From positions 1 to 13,866 of the forward strand of contig SFDE01000032.1 of assembly GCA_004558805.1 (NCBI GenBank): a DNA stretch of 13,866 nucleotides. Direction: 5' to 3'. Numbering within the stretch: the stretch's first letter is position 1; the number at the start of each line of letters is the position of its first letter. This document shows positions 1-6,395 of this stretch, in pieces. A program made the position numbers and the translations under genes. The notes below the pieces were generated by a model. It worked only from the letters and a program-made list of their open reading frames with translations. It was not told the origin of the DNA and searched no databases. This DNA comes from Faecalibacterium prausnitzii. GTDB lineage: Bacteria; Bacillota; Clostridia; Oscillospirales; Ruminococcaceae.

Positions 1-97
1 GCTGCAATCATTTTCAGCTTTCTTGTTTTCCTGCTCAATCTCCTACAGCTTGTTCTGTGCAGCGGTCAGGGCATCCTGTGCTGCTTGGCAGAGAAAA
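1..97 (-). pseudogene. Coiled-coil gene fragment at window edge, interrupted by a stop
   Basis: In one minus-strand frame this stretch reads as a charged Ala/Gln/Glu/Lys-rich peptide (QAAQDALTAAQNKL, stop, EIEQENKKAEND), typical of a coiled coil as found near the C-terminus of many recombinases and mobilisation proteins. An in-frame TAG (minus-strand codon at 43-45) sits where a CAG glutamine codon would continue the heptad pattern. There is no start codon with a ribosome binding site. It lies immediately downstream of the DUF6551-like pseudogene and runs off the window. I read it as a remnant of a further gene of a decayed mobile element, but the family cannot be assigned from about 30 residues. 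Confidence 0.3.
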
Positions 98-103
98 TAC
101 GTT

Positions 104-479
104 TTAGAACTTCATCGGCAGTGTATCCTTCCTGCACTTGCCGTTGTAGGTGGTGTAGATGGGATAAACGTACCGCCGCCAGCCCGGGCAGCTTTGCAGG
201 GTTATCCCTGCCAACACGGTAAATCTCTATGGGATGGACGCTGCCAAGCGCACGAACCAGCCGCTCCTCGCTGAACTCGCCGTGATACAACTCCACAAAG
301 TGCATCATGCCACGCAGGACAGATGCACAAAATGAATCGGGCTTGCCATCCCACGCAGCCACGATTATCCGCAGGGAGACCAGTTGAACGTAGAGACGAT
401 CGAAAGAATCTGTCTGGGCTTGAGAATCACCCTGAAGGATTTCTTTGATGCTTCCTACTTGTAATCCTTCCGCAACCAC
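104..479 (-). pseudogene. Frameshifted DUF6551-like (ParB-related) gene remnant
   Basis: The minus strand reads through a conserved-looking block (AAWDGKPDSFCASVLRGMMHF, FSEERLVRALGSVHPIEIYR) resembling the C-terminal half of DUF6551/ParB-like proteins found on mobile elements of gut clostridia. Near 150-185 the frame must shift by one to keep the family-like ending PGWRRYVYPIYTTYNG...LPMKF, which then stops at TAA (104-106). Without the shift the frame runs on as nonsense to 66. On the upstream side a TGA lies directly before the only possible start (a GTG at 477-479 with no good ribosome binding site), so the N-terminal half is also lost. Family assignment is from recalled sequence pattern, so moderate. 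That the gene is broken is seen directly, given the two complementary frames. Confidence 0.55.
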
Positions 480-521
480 TCAGAGAGAACACATTATCTA
501 GGCAAACACGAGCATCACGCT

Positions 522-790
522 TTAAGAGTAGCGTATGAAATAAGACAGCCGCTCCTGAAAAAGACTAACAGTGTTTTGCTTTGAACACTGCCACGCTTTT
601 TCTGTAGTGTAAATAACGTCAGGGCGGCCACGCTTGCAATGGATACGCCTGCAAACAGAAGCACAGAAGCATGGGTGTGCCGCAGACCATGTACCGAAAT
701 GATCGGAATAGAAGGCAGCTGTTTTTTCAATACAGCTGCCCATCGGGATGTGATACAAGCAAGTTGCTATCTGATGGTCTCAAAAATAAA
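522..790 (-). pseudogene. Decayed tyrosine recombinase (phage/ICE integrase) C-terminus
   Basis: The minus strand encodes RWAAVLKKQLPSIPIISVHGLRHTHAS followed by VLLFAGVSIASVA. This is the box II region of phage/ICE-type tyrosine recombinases, with the HxLRH catalytic motif at about 665-691. Right after it (about 620-630) the homology jumps to the +1 frame, reading RPDVIYTTEKAW, which fits the usual RLGH..TTEKxY segment that carries the nucleophilic tyrosine. Here that tyrosine position is a tryptophan. A TAG stop at about 767 interrupts the same frame upstream of the motif. No N-terminal SAM-like or core domain is visible. With the frameshift, lost tyrosine and internal stop this cannot be an active integrase. 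It marks an old integration of a mobile element next to the LRR gene. Confidence 0.7.
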
Positions 791-852
791 TTGTACTACG
801 ATTGTTTTCAAAAAGTTCTGTATCACTACTCGCACCAGACAGGGAAGATCCA

Positions 853-893
853 AACCTTTTCTCGAAAGAGAAGGGTTCGAATTTTTTGTTTTT
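853..893 (+). terminator. Terminator-like hairpin with GAAA tetraloop
   Basis: On the plus strand a stem AACCTTTTCTC / GAGAAGGGTT closes on a GAAA tetraloop (853-876), with two G-U pairs and a small bulge. It is followed by a T-rich run at 882-893. The G-U pairs exist only in plus-strand RNA, so it would work better rightward. No intact plus-strand gene lies upstream, so it may be a relic of the decayed element. Confidence 0.4.
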
Positions 894-917
894 GGCGGCG
901 TGCCCACCGCACAACAA

Positions 918-985
918 AAGCATCCGCAGCGCATGACCGGGCTGCTTCAGCTCAGGCGCAGTACGCTGCGGATGCTTATTTTTTT
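918..985. terminator. Strong inverted repeat, probable bidirectional terminator of the LRR gene
   Basis: A perfect 14-bp inverted repeat, AAGCATCCGCAGCG (918-931) and CGCTGCGGATGCTT (964-977), encloses a 32-base loop. On the plus strand it is followed by ATTTTTTT. On the minus strand it is followed by TTTTGTTGTG. It lies about 140 bases downstream of the stop codon of the minus-strand LRR gene, with no gene between, and is the best candidate for its terminator. Confidence 0.7.
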
Positions 986-990
986 GCCGT

Positions 991-1113
991 GCCCCCTCTC
1001 CTGATGGGAGAGTCAGGGCATCGGCTGCGTTTTGATGTCATTTGCCGGAACACGCCTGCGTTCCTGGCTCCCCTTTGTAGAGCAACTGTCGAGCAAAGCG
1101 AGATTGAGAGGTT
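991..1113. repeat. Probable interspersed palindromic repeat element (degenerate)
   Basis: The non-coding stretch between the LRR stop codon and the terminator holds a short hairpin CTCTCC/GGAGAG (996-1012) and the phrase CTGTCGAGCAAAGCGAGATTGAGAGG (starting near 1085, given here in words: a TCG-AGC-AAAG-CGA imperfect palindrome followed by a GAGAG box). From memory, blocks of this kind (a GGGAGAG hairpin plus a CTGTCGAGC..AGCGAGA..GAGAG segment) are scattered between genes in Faecalibacterium-like genomes. The hairpins are seen. The identification as a dispersed repeat is recollection and needs a self-comparison of the genome. Confidence 0.35.
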
Positions 1114-3675
1114 TTATCCCACCAGCTTTTTGTATGCCTTGAGGACCTTGCTGCGGGAGATGGACTTGTCCGGTGCAAACTGGTCGTTGCTCTTGCAGTC
1201 CATGATGCCTGCTTCCACGCACCACTGTGCCGCCTTGGCGGTATCCGGGTCTGCCACGTCCACAAAGGCAGGGGTGCCGATGGGATGGGGACGACCTGCG
1301 GTATTCCACAGCAGCAGGGCGGTCTCGCCACGGGTCTGAGGCACCGGGGTGCCTGCGGGCAGAAGTGCCTTGAGCTGTGCGTTGGTGACGTAGTTGTACA
1401 CACCGATGCCGATGCCGCCCAGCAGGGCTGCGCCGCCGGCAAGGAGGATCACGGCACCGCCGCCGCCACCGCCGTCACCGCCGGTGCTGCCGCCGGTAGA
1501 GCCGCCGGGGGTAGAGCCGCCGCCGGAGGGAGGCGTCACCGGGGGAACGGTGCCGCCGCCAGTAGAACCACCACCTGTGGAGCCGCCACCAGTGGAACCG
1601 CCAGTACCAGTCACATCCAGTTTGAAACTTACTTCCAACATACCGCTTCTGCACTGATAACTGTAGTACACTACGTTTGTGCCTTCATCGACTGTCAGAA
1701 TGTTCCCATTGGATTTGCCATACTCCCATCCTGTAACCCGGTTTATATCAAAGTTCCCGGGCAGAGTGCTCAGGTCAAACGTACGGTCAGGGTTCAGGGT
1801 AACGGTGTAAACATTATTAAAATCGGAATGGTAAACATCCGTATAAGTGAAATCGAGATGCGGATTGCTATCCAGATTCAGGCTGGTGAGATGGTTATTC
1901 TTAAGCACCAATGTAGTCAAGTTTGGACTGCTGCTGACGTCCAACGCGGTCAGCTGGTTGTTTTGGCACTTCAGCTCCTTCAAGGAATTCATATTGTTCA
2001 AATTCAGCTGGGTCAACTGGTTGTTGGCACAATTCAGTTTCTTCAGCAGTTTATTCTCGCCCAGAATCAGCGATGTCAGCTGGTTGTTTTGGCATTCTAC
2101 ACTTACCAGACGGGACTTATGGGTCACATCTGCGTCCAGCTCTGTCAACCGATTCGAGGAACAGTAAAGTGTTTCCAGAAATTTACTATTTCTGACATCC
2201 AGTTGCTCCAGATCGTTGTGCGAGCAATTGAGAGTCACCAAATCTTTCAGATGCGATACATCCAGTTGTTCCAACTGGTTCTCGGAACAATTCAGATAGT
2301 CGATATCCGGGTTCTTGCTCAGGTCCAGCTGGGTCAGTTGATTCTTATTGCATTTCAACGTTTTCAGCTTTGGATTCTGTCTCAGGTCTAATTTCTGGAT
2401 AGAATTGTTTCCGCACTTCAATTCGGTCAGGTTGGGGAACGCCTCAACGCCTCTTAAGCTGCTGATGTTCTTTCCTTCGACTTCGATTGTTTCGACTTTT
2501 CTTTGTTCTTCCACCGTGAGGACATCTCTGCCACCTGCTTTGTAGGTTTTGATGTAATTTCTAAAGCTATCGTCGGGGAAATTATTCTTATTGATGGGCA
2601 GACTGGTTTCAAAGATGAATGTGGGCTTTACTCCATTGCCGCAATTGTATTGGTAGCTCACCTCGTCTGCGCCCGCATTCACACTTAGCATCGTGCCGGA
2701 AACAGAGCCGCCATTCCAACTGGTTGCCTTGCTCACGTCAAAGCCGGGCAGGGTGGTCAAGTCAAACTTTCCGTCTGTACGGACTGCAATGGGGCACCTG
2801 TTGCCATCAGCTGTTACCGTGCCGCTGATTCCAGTAACGTCTACACAAGCCAACCGATTCCTTGCACAATTCAGATTATTCAAACTGTGATTTCGGCTCA
2901 GGTCCAGCGTTGTCAGCTGATTATCATTGCATATCAAAGATGTCAAGCCGCCATTCTGTTTCACATTCAGTTCCGTCAATTTATTTTTGCTACAATCCAG
3001 CTGTTTCAGCTGCGTCTGGTTCCTGACATCCAACTCCATCAATTGATTTCCAGAGCAATTCAGTTCTTCCAGCTTGGAGCATTGGCTGACATCCAACGTC
3101 ATCAGGTCGTTGTTGGAACAATCAAATTTGACCAGTTCCCCCACGCTATCCATTACGATATTCGTTATATTGTTATTGGAGCAATTCACCTCCTCAAGAT
3201 TCAGCCCATAGAGAATGCCCAGATTCATGTAGGTCAGTTTATTATTGGAGCAATTCAGTTTTTTCAGTCCGCTCGAAAGAATATCAACCGACTTTTTCAG
3301 TTGATTCTGGGAACAATCCAGCTCCTTCAGTTTGAAATTTTTGCCAACATTAAGTGTTGTCAAGCCGATACCGTGGCAATCCAGCTTTTCGAGATCTTCA
3401 AAGAAACGGATTCCTTCAAGACTTTTGATTGCGTAACTGGTTGGAATCGTCATATTTACAATATCCACATCAAGCTTGCCATCGCCATTTGTGTCACAAC
3501 AATCTTGGAGAAAGCGCCGAAATTCCGCATCCGGGAAATTAAGCTTAAAATCCGGCGAATTAAAATCAATCCCTGTATTCGCCGCAAAGGCGCTGAAGGG
3601 CAAAAAGGTGAATACCATTGCCAGCGCCAAGAGCATACTGACAAGGCGCGTTCGTTTTGAGAATCGTTGATTCAT
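1114..3675 (-). CDS. Secreted leucine-rich-repeat protein with two LRR modules, membrane segment and SLH-like tail
   Basis: This 853-residue protein opens with a signal peptide (1-32, cleavage near AFA-A). Module A (about 36-360) starts with an FPDAEFRRFL helix and an EF-hand-like loop (D61-T-N-G-D-G-K-L-D69), then about nine 20-22-residue leucine-rich repeats of the form LxxLxCSxNxLTxLDV (97-280) and a capping FDLTTLPGFD..W segment. Module B (361-690) repeats the plan, but its Ca-binding loop is degenerate (YKAGGRDVLTVEE). A Gly/Ser/Pro/Thr linker (690-740), a hydrophobic helix (741-763) and a single SLH-like domain (about 780-853: RGETALLLWNTAGRP, AAQWCVEAGIM, PDKSISRSKVLKAY) follow. The architecture is that of internalin-like surface proteins, so a host or cell-surface binding role is likely but unproven. 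The ribosome binding site AGAAAGGAG lies 6 bases before ATG. The LRR part is noticeably more AT-rich than the tail and the neighbouring operon. Confidence 0.95.
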   Translation of the reverse strand: MNQRFSKRTRLVSMLLALAMVFTFLPFSAFAANTGIDFNSPDFKLNFPDAEFRRFLQDCCDTNGDGKLDVDIVNMTIPTSYAIKSLEGIRFFEDLEKLDCHGIGLTTLNVGKNFKLKELDCSQNQLKKSVDILSSGLKKLNCSNNKLTYMNLGILYGLNLEEVNCSNNNITNIVMDSVGELVKFDCSNNDLMTLDVSQCSKLEELNCSGNQLMELDVRNQTQLKQLDCSKNKLTELNVKQNGGLTSLICNDNQLTTLDLSRNHSLNNLNCARNRLACVDVTGISGTVTADGNRCPIAVRTDGKFDLTTLPGFDVSKATSWNGGSVSGTMLSVNAGADEVSYQYNCGNGVKPTFIFETSLPINKNNFPDDSFRNYIKTYKAGGRDVLTVEEQRKVETIEVEGKNISSLRGVEAFPNLTELKCGNNSIQKLDLRQNPKLKTLKCNKNQLTQLDLSKNPDIDYLNCSENQLEQLDVSHLKDLVTLNCSHNDLEQLDVRNSKFLETLYCSSNRLTELDADVTHKSRLVSVECQNNQLTSLILGENKLLKKLNCANNQLTQLNLNNMNSLKELKCQNNQLTALDVSSSPNLTTLVLKNNHLTSLNLDSNPHLDFTYTDVYHSDFNNVYTVTLNPDRTFDLSTLPGNFDINRVTGWEYGKSNGNILTVDEGTNVVYYSYQCRSGMLEVSFKLDVTGTGGSTGGGSTGGGSTGGGTVPPVTPPSGGGSTPGGSTGGSTGGDGGGGGGAVILLAGGAALLGGIGIGVYNYVTNAQLKALLPAGTPVPQTRGETALLLWNTAGRPHPIGTPAFVDVADPDTAKAAQWCVEAGIMDCKSNDQFAPDKSISRSKVLKAYKKLVG
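1846..2487 (-). repeat. LRR array B (residues about 397-610)
   Basis: This is the second leucine-rich-repeat array of the same gene, again with a 60-66-base period (GNNSI, NKNQL, SENQL, SHNDL, SSNRL, QNNQL, ANNQL, QNNQL, KNNHL). It is more regular than array A. The flanking cap sequences of both arrays match (FDLTTLPGFD and FDLSTLPGNFD), which points to duplication of a whole module. Confidence 0.85.
2836..3387 (-). repeat. LRR array A (residues about 97-280)
   Basis: This is the DNA of the first leucine-rich-repeat array, with a period of about 60-66 bases. Each unit codes for a Leu..Leu..Cys/Asn ladder with a conserved N-x-L turn (SQNQL, SNNKL, SNNNI, SNNDL, SGNQL, SKNKL, NDNQL, ARNRL). 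One unit near residues 150-165 is longer and less regular. The array belongs to the coding sequence and is not an independent element. Confidence 0.85.
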
Positions 3676-3722
3676 GGTGTGCTCCTTTCTGTGGTAAAAT
3701 TTATTTTTTCAGGGCCCCATTC

Positions 3723-3766
3723 GGGAGAAGCGTCAGCTTCCCCCGAAAAAAGGATACCCTTTTTTC
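3723..3766 (-). terminator. Tandem hairpins between the nucleotidase and LRR genes
   Basis: Just after the nucleotidase stop codon the minus strand carries GAAAAAAGG-GTAT-CCTTTTTTC (3745-3766), an A-rich stem whose own 3' arm supplies the U tract. A second hairpin follows, GGGGGAAGC-TGAC-GCTTCTCCC (3723-3744), which pairs fully (one G-U) only in minus-strand RNA. Together they probably end the ten-gene operon. Some read-through into the LRR gene is possible. The remaining bases up to the LRR start hold an AT-rich stretch (AAAAAATAAATTTTACC) that could include a -10 element, but no convincing -35 box is seen. Confidence 0.6.
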
Positions 3767-3775
3767 AAAAAGTGG

Positions 3776-5263
3776 TCATTGCCCGGCAGGGGGCAGAATG
3801 GTCATTCTGCCGTCCACGGCGGCATCCAGCATCTCGTGCTCCCGGAAATACTCCATCAGGATATCCTGACAGGAGGTGGCAACGCTGCGGGGCTTCTGGA
3901 GCTTGCAAAGGGTGTCGTAGGAGATGTTGAAAAAGCTTTCGATGTTTTTAAAGTGGTAGTTTTGCAGTCCCACGGTAAACAGCGCATCATCGCTGATCTC
4001 TTTGCCCACTTCTTTGCCGCAGTAGGTAAAGTAATCAAAATCGCCTTTCTGGCGGTCGTACCGCAGCCGCAGGGTGGAGGGCAGCTGATAGAACTCGGTG
4101 TGACCGGTGTATGCCTCCTCCCGCAGCATGTAGTGGAGCATTTGCCGCAGCTGCCGCCCGGTGACCTTGAACATGAACACACCGTCGTCGTAGGGGAAGC
4201 CCTCGATGAGATCCCCGTAGGTGACGATGGGTCCCAGCTTTTCGGCACGGATACTGCCGGAGCCGATGAGCATGATATCCACGCCCAGACTCTTGGTAAA
4301 GATGTCTGCAAACAGGTTGCCCAGCTCGGTCTCCCGGGTGCGCTCCGGGTGGGTCAGTTCCCGGCGGAACCGCCCCACGATGTGGCTGTATTTCTCATCC
4401 ACCTGACTGGTGAAGCGGTGCAGCACCTGCTCCATGGCAGGGTTGCGGGGGCAGGTCTCGGCGCAGATGGGCACGGTGCGCCAAGTGTAGGAGTCGATGC
4501 AGTTGTTGTCGGTGTCCACCACGATGTCAAAGCGACCGATCTGGTCGGTGCCGGTGCCCGCCTGCGCAATGACCACGCCGTTTTCCTCGACGGCATGGTC
4601 CAAAAAGGTGTGGCTGTGCCCGCCGATGATCAGGTCCACCCCCCACGCCGGGTCCAGCTGGCGCGCCAGATGGCGGTCCTCCTCAAAGCCGATGTGGGTC
4701 AGCAGAACGGTAAAATCGATGTCGATGCTGTTGTGGGCGTTGCAGATCTTGCCCACCTCGGCGGCAGCGGCGGCGGTGTCCACAAAGGACCCCACCAGCG
4801 ATTCGGACTTGGTCTGGTTGATCACGTCCTGGGTGATGATGCCGATGAACAGGATGTTCATGCCGTCCATCCGCAGGATCTTGTAGGGGGTGAACAGCCG
4901 TGTGGGGGTGTTTTTGATGTAGAGGTTTGCGTTGATGATGGGAAAGCGCGCGCATTTTTCGATGAACAGCAGGTGGGCGATGCCGTAGTCCACCTCGTGG
5001 TTGCCGATGGTGACCACGTCCGGGGCAAGGGCGTTCATAATCTCGATAGTGGAAAGCCCCTTGTATTCAGAATCAATGACCGAGCCGCGGAACATGTCAC
5101 CCGCAATGGCGTAGATAGTGTTGGGCTCCTCTGCCCTCACCTTTTCGATGTAGCCGGACAGCATGGAAACGCCGCCCACCAGTTTTTCGTCCACCTGCTC
5201 TGCCAGAAAATCTCCGTGCAGATCATTGGAGTGGAGGATGGTGATCTTTTTGGTCTGTTTCAT
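3776..5263 (-). CDS. Cytoplasmic bifunctional metallophosphoesterase / 5'-nucleotidase
   Basis: This 495-residue protein has the two-domain plan of the UshA/CpdB/YunD family, which hydrolyses nucleotides and related phosphate esters to nucleosides. The N-terminal calcineurin-like domain shows the dinuclear-metal motifs SNDLHG (D14, H16), AGDMFRGS (D56), GNHEVD (N88, H89), LTHIGFEEDRHLA (H190) and GGHSHT (H216, H218). The C-terminal 5'-nucleotidase domain shows ELGNLFAD (313-320), GSGSIR (R339) and TYGDLIEGFPYDD (348-360). There is no signal peptide or anchor, so it is probably intracellular like B. subtilis YunD. The exact substrate is unknown. A longer open frame reaches 5602, but it overlaps the upstream lipoprotein gene in a low-complexity Arg/Gly-rich frame. 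The ATG at 5263 has GGGAGGA 7-8 bases upstream and begins the conserved fold, so I chose it. It is the last gene of the operon, 32 bases after the lipoprotein. Confidence 0.95.
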   Translation of the reverse strand: MKQTKKITILHSNDLHGDFLAEQVDEKLVGGVSMLSGYIEKVRAEEPNTIYAIAGDMFRGSVIDSEYKGLSTIEIMNALAPDVVTIGNHEVDYGIAHLLFIEKCARFPIINANLYIKNTPTRLFTPYKILRMDGMNILFIGIITQDVINQTKSESLVGSFVDTAAAAAEVGKICNAHNSIDIDFTVLLTHIGFEEDRHLARQLDPAWGVDLIIGGHSHTFLDHAVEENGVVIAQAGTGTDQIGRFDIVVDTDNNCIDSYTWRTVPICAETCPRNPAMEQVLHRFTSQVDEKYSHIVGRFRRELTHPERTRETELGNLFADIFTKSLGVDIMLIGSGSIRAEKLGPIVTYGDLIEGFPYDDGVFMFKVTGRQLRQMLHYMLREEAYTGHTEFYQLPSTLRLRYDRQKGDFDYFTYCGKEVGKEISDDALFTVGLQNYHFKNIESFFNISYDTLCKLQKPRSVATSCQDILMEYFREHEMLDAAVDGRMTILPPAGQ

Positions 5264-5295
5264 GGTGCATTCCTCCCGGTGTTTGTGTGTGCCGG

Positions 5296-6360
5296 TCAGC
5301 CCATAGCCTCCTGCCGCGCAAAGTAGACGGTGTTGACAAGGCTCAGGTAGCTCATCTCGCCCTCCAGATAGAACTTCAAGGCAAGAGTGTTCTCGTCCTC
5401 CAGCGTGACAGCGTAACGGGAGCCGTCCTCCCCGGTAAAGGTAGCGTACCACTCCTGATTGGACTGGAAGGGCACCTCCGGGGTGCCATCGTGGTAGAAC
5501 AGCTCTGCCTCTTCCACGTTCAGCTCCGGGTAGGGGGTGATATAGCTGGCGGTCAGGGGCAGCTGATCGCCCTCGGTCTCGGCGTCTGTGGGCAAAAAGC
5601 ACATCCGGTCGGCATCCTCCGGGGCGGTGTCAAAAACGCCCTCGTCGGTGTCGCGGTAGATCTCCAGCCAGTTGCCTTCCAACGACCACGGACTGGTAGT
5701 GGTCTCCCAGTCGTCCCCTTCCGGGTAGATGGTAAAGTCGCACACGCCGTCTGCCTGCACCACATGACCGTTCTCACCGGAAAGGAAGGGGCTGAATACC
5801 AGCTCTTCGCCGGTGCTGGGGTACAGCTCCACCTCGGTGTTGGGGACGATATCGCTGATGTTGCACAGCAGCAGGATGGGCTGACCGTCCTCACTGTAAT
5901 AGAGCTGTTTACCGCGCTGGAGCGGTTTTTCGGCATCGTCTGTCAGGCTCGTCTCGTAGACGAACAGGGTGGTCTGCGCCTCCTGCGGGAAGATGCAGTA
6001 CAGGTCGCACCCGCCATCCGGTGCCACGACCCAGTGATCCTGCGGGATGTCGTAGACGAAGCCCCACAGTTGGCGTAAGTCCGGCTGGCTGTCCAGCACC
6101 TTCTGCACATCGGTGGTGATCTCATAGGAGCCGCCCAGATACAGCACACAGGCGCGGTATTCGTCCTCCCCTGCCAGAAGGCGCATGTAGGTCACGTCCT
6201 CCGGCTCGGTGTACTCCTGTTTGGCGGAGGGCGATGCGATCATGTTGTCTCCGTCCAGCTTTTTTTCGGGCTTGGAGCTGGACGGGCTGCTGCCTTTGCC
6301 GCAGCCCGCCAGACCGATGGTCAGCGCCAGCAGGGCTGCCAGAAGTTTCAGTCGTTTCAT
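5296..6360 (-). CDS. Lipoprotein, long paralogue of a tandem pair, unknown function
   Basis: This 354-residue protein starts with a type II signal peptide (lipobox GLAGC, C20), so it should be tethered to the outer face of the membrane. After a Ser/Pro/Lys linker (21-55), residues 56-210 are clearly related to the next gene upstream (7025-6396): YLGG..TDV..LDS, DIPQDHWVVAPDGG..LYCIF, TLFVYE, and EDGQPILLLCN. Residues about 225-354 form a second domain, starting LEGNW and rich in beta-strand patterns (WYATFTGEDGSRYAVTLEDENTLALKFYLEG), which the paralogue lacks. Its G-x-W opening and predicted strands recall lipocalin-like barrels, but that is weak. I do not recognise the family. The start is fixed by AGAAAGGAG just before ATG. 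The longer frame to 6594 enters the coding region of the neighbour. No enzymatic motif is visible. Confidence 0.88.
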   Translation of the reverse strand: MKRLKLLAALLALTIGLAGCGKGSSPSSSKPEKKLDGDNMIASPSAKQEYTEPEDVTYMRLLAGEDEYRACVLYLGGSYEITTDVQKVLDSQPDLRQLWGFVYDIPQDHWVVAPDGGCDLYCIFPQEAQTTLFVYETSLTDDAEKPLQRGKQLYYSEDGQPILLLCNISDIVPNTEVELYPSTGEELVFSPFLSGENGHVVQADGVCDFTIYPEGDDWETTTSPWSLEGNWLEIYRDTDEGVFDTAPEDADRMCFLPTDAETEGDQLPLTASYITPYPELNVEEAELFYHDGTPEVPFQSNQEWYATFTGEDGSRYAVTLEDENTLALKFYLEGEMSYLSLVNTVYFARQEAMG

Positions 6361-6395
6361 AAGTTCTCCTTTCTCATGCCCTGCCGGGGCGCACC

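Noticed and set aside
873..882. GGTTCGAATT, resembling a tRNA T-loop
   Set aside because: It forms one arm of a terminator-like hairpin. No acceptor, D or anticodon stems can be built around it.
639..1339. Overlapping plus-strand frames between the integrase relic and the LRR gene
   Set aside because: They run through the terminator hairpin, the repeat and the antisense of the LRR tail, have no ribosome binding site and match no family.
1480..1610. Short tandem GC repeats that could suggest a minisatellite or CRISPR
   Set aside because: They code for the Gly/Ser/Thr/Pro linker of the LRR protein in frame. There are no constant repeats with unique spacers.
3779..5326. Long plus-strand open frame opposite the nucleotidase gene
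   Set aside because: It mirrors a gene with full conserved motifs. Its translation is low-complexity His/Val/Gly-rich without a ribosome binding site. High GC alone explains the open frame.
5264..5602. N-terminal extension of the nucleotidase
   Set aside because: It is Arg/Gly-rich, overlaps the lipoprotein coding region and lacks a ribosome binding site. The conserved fold and a good site begin at 5263.
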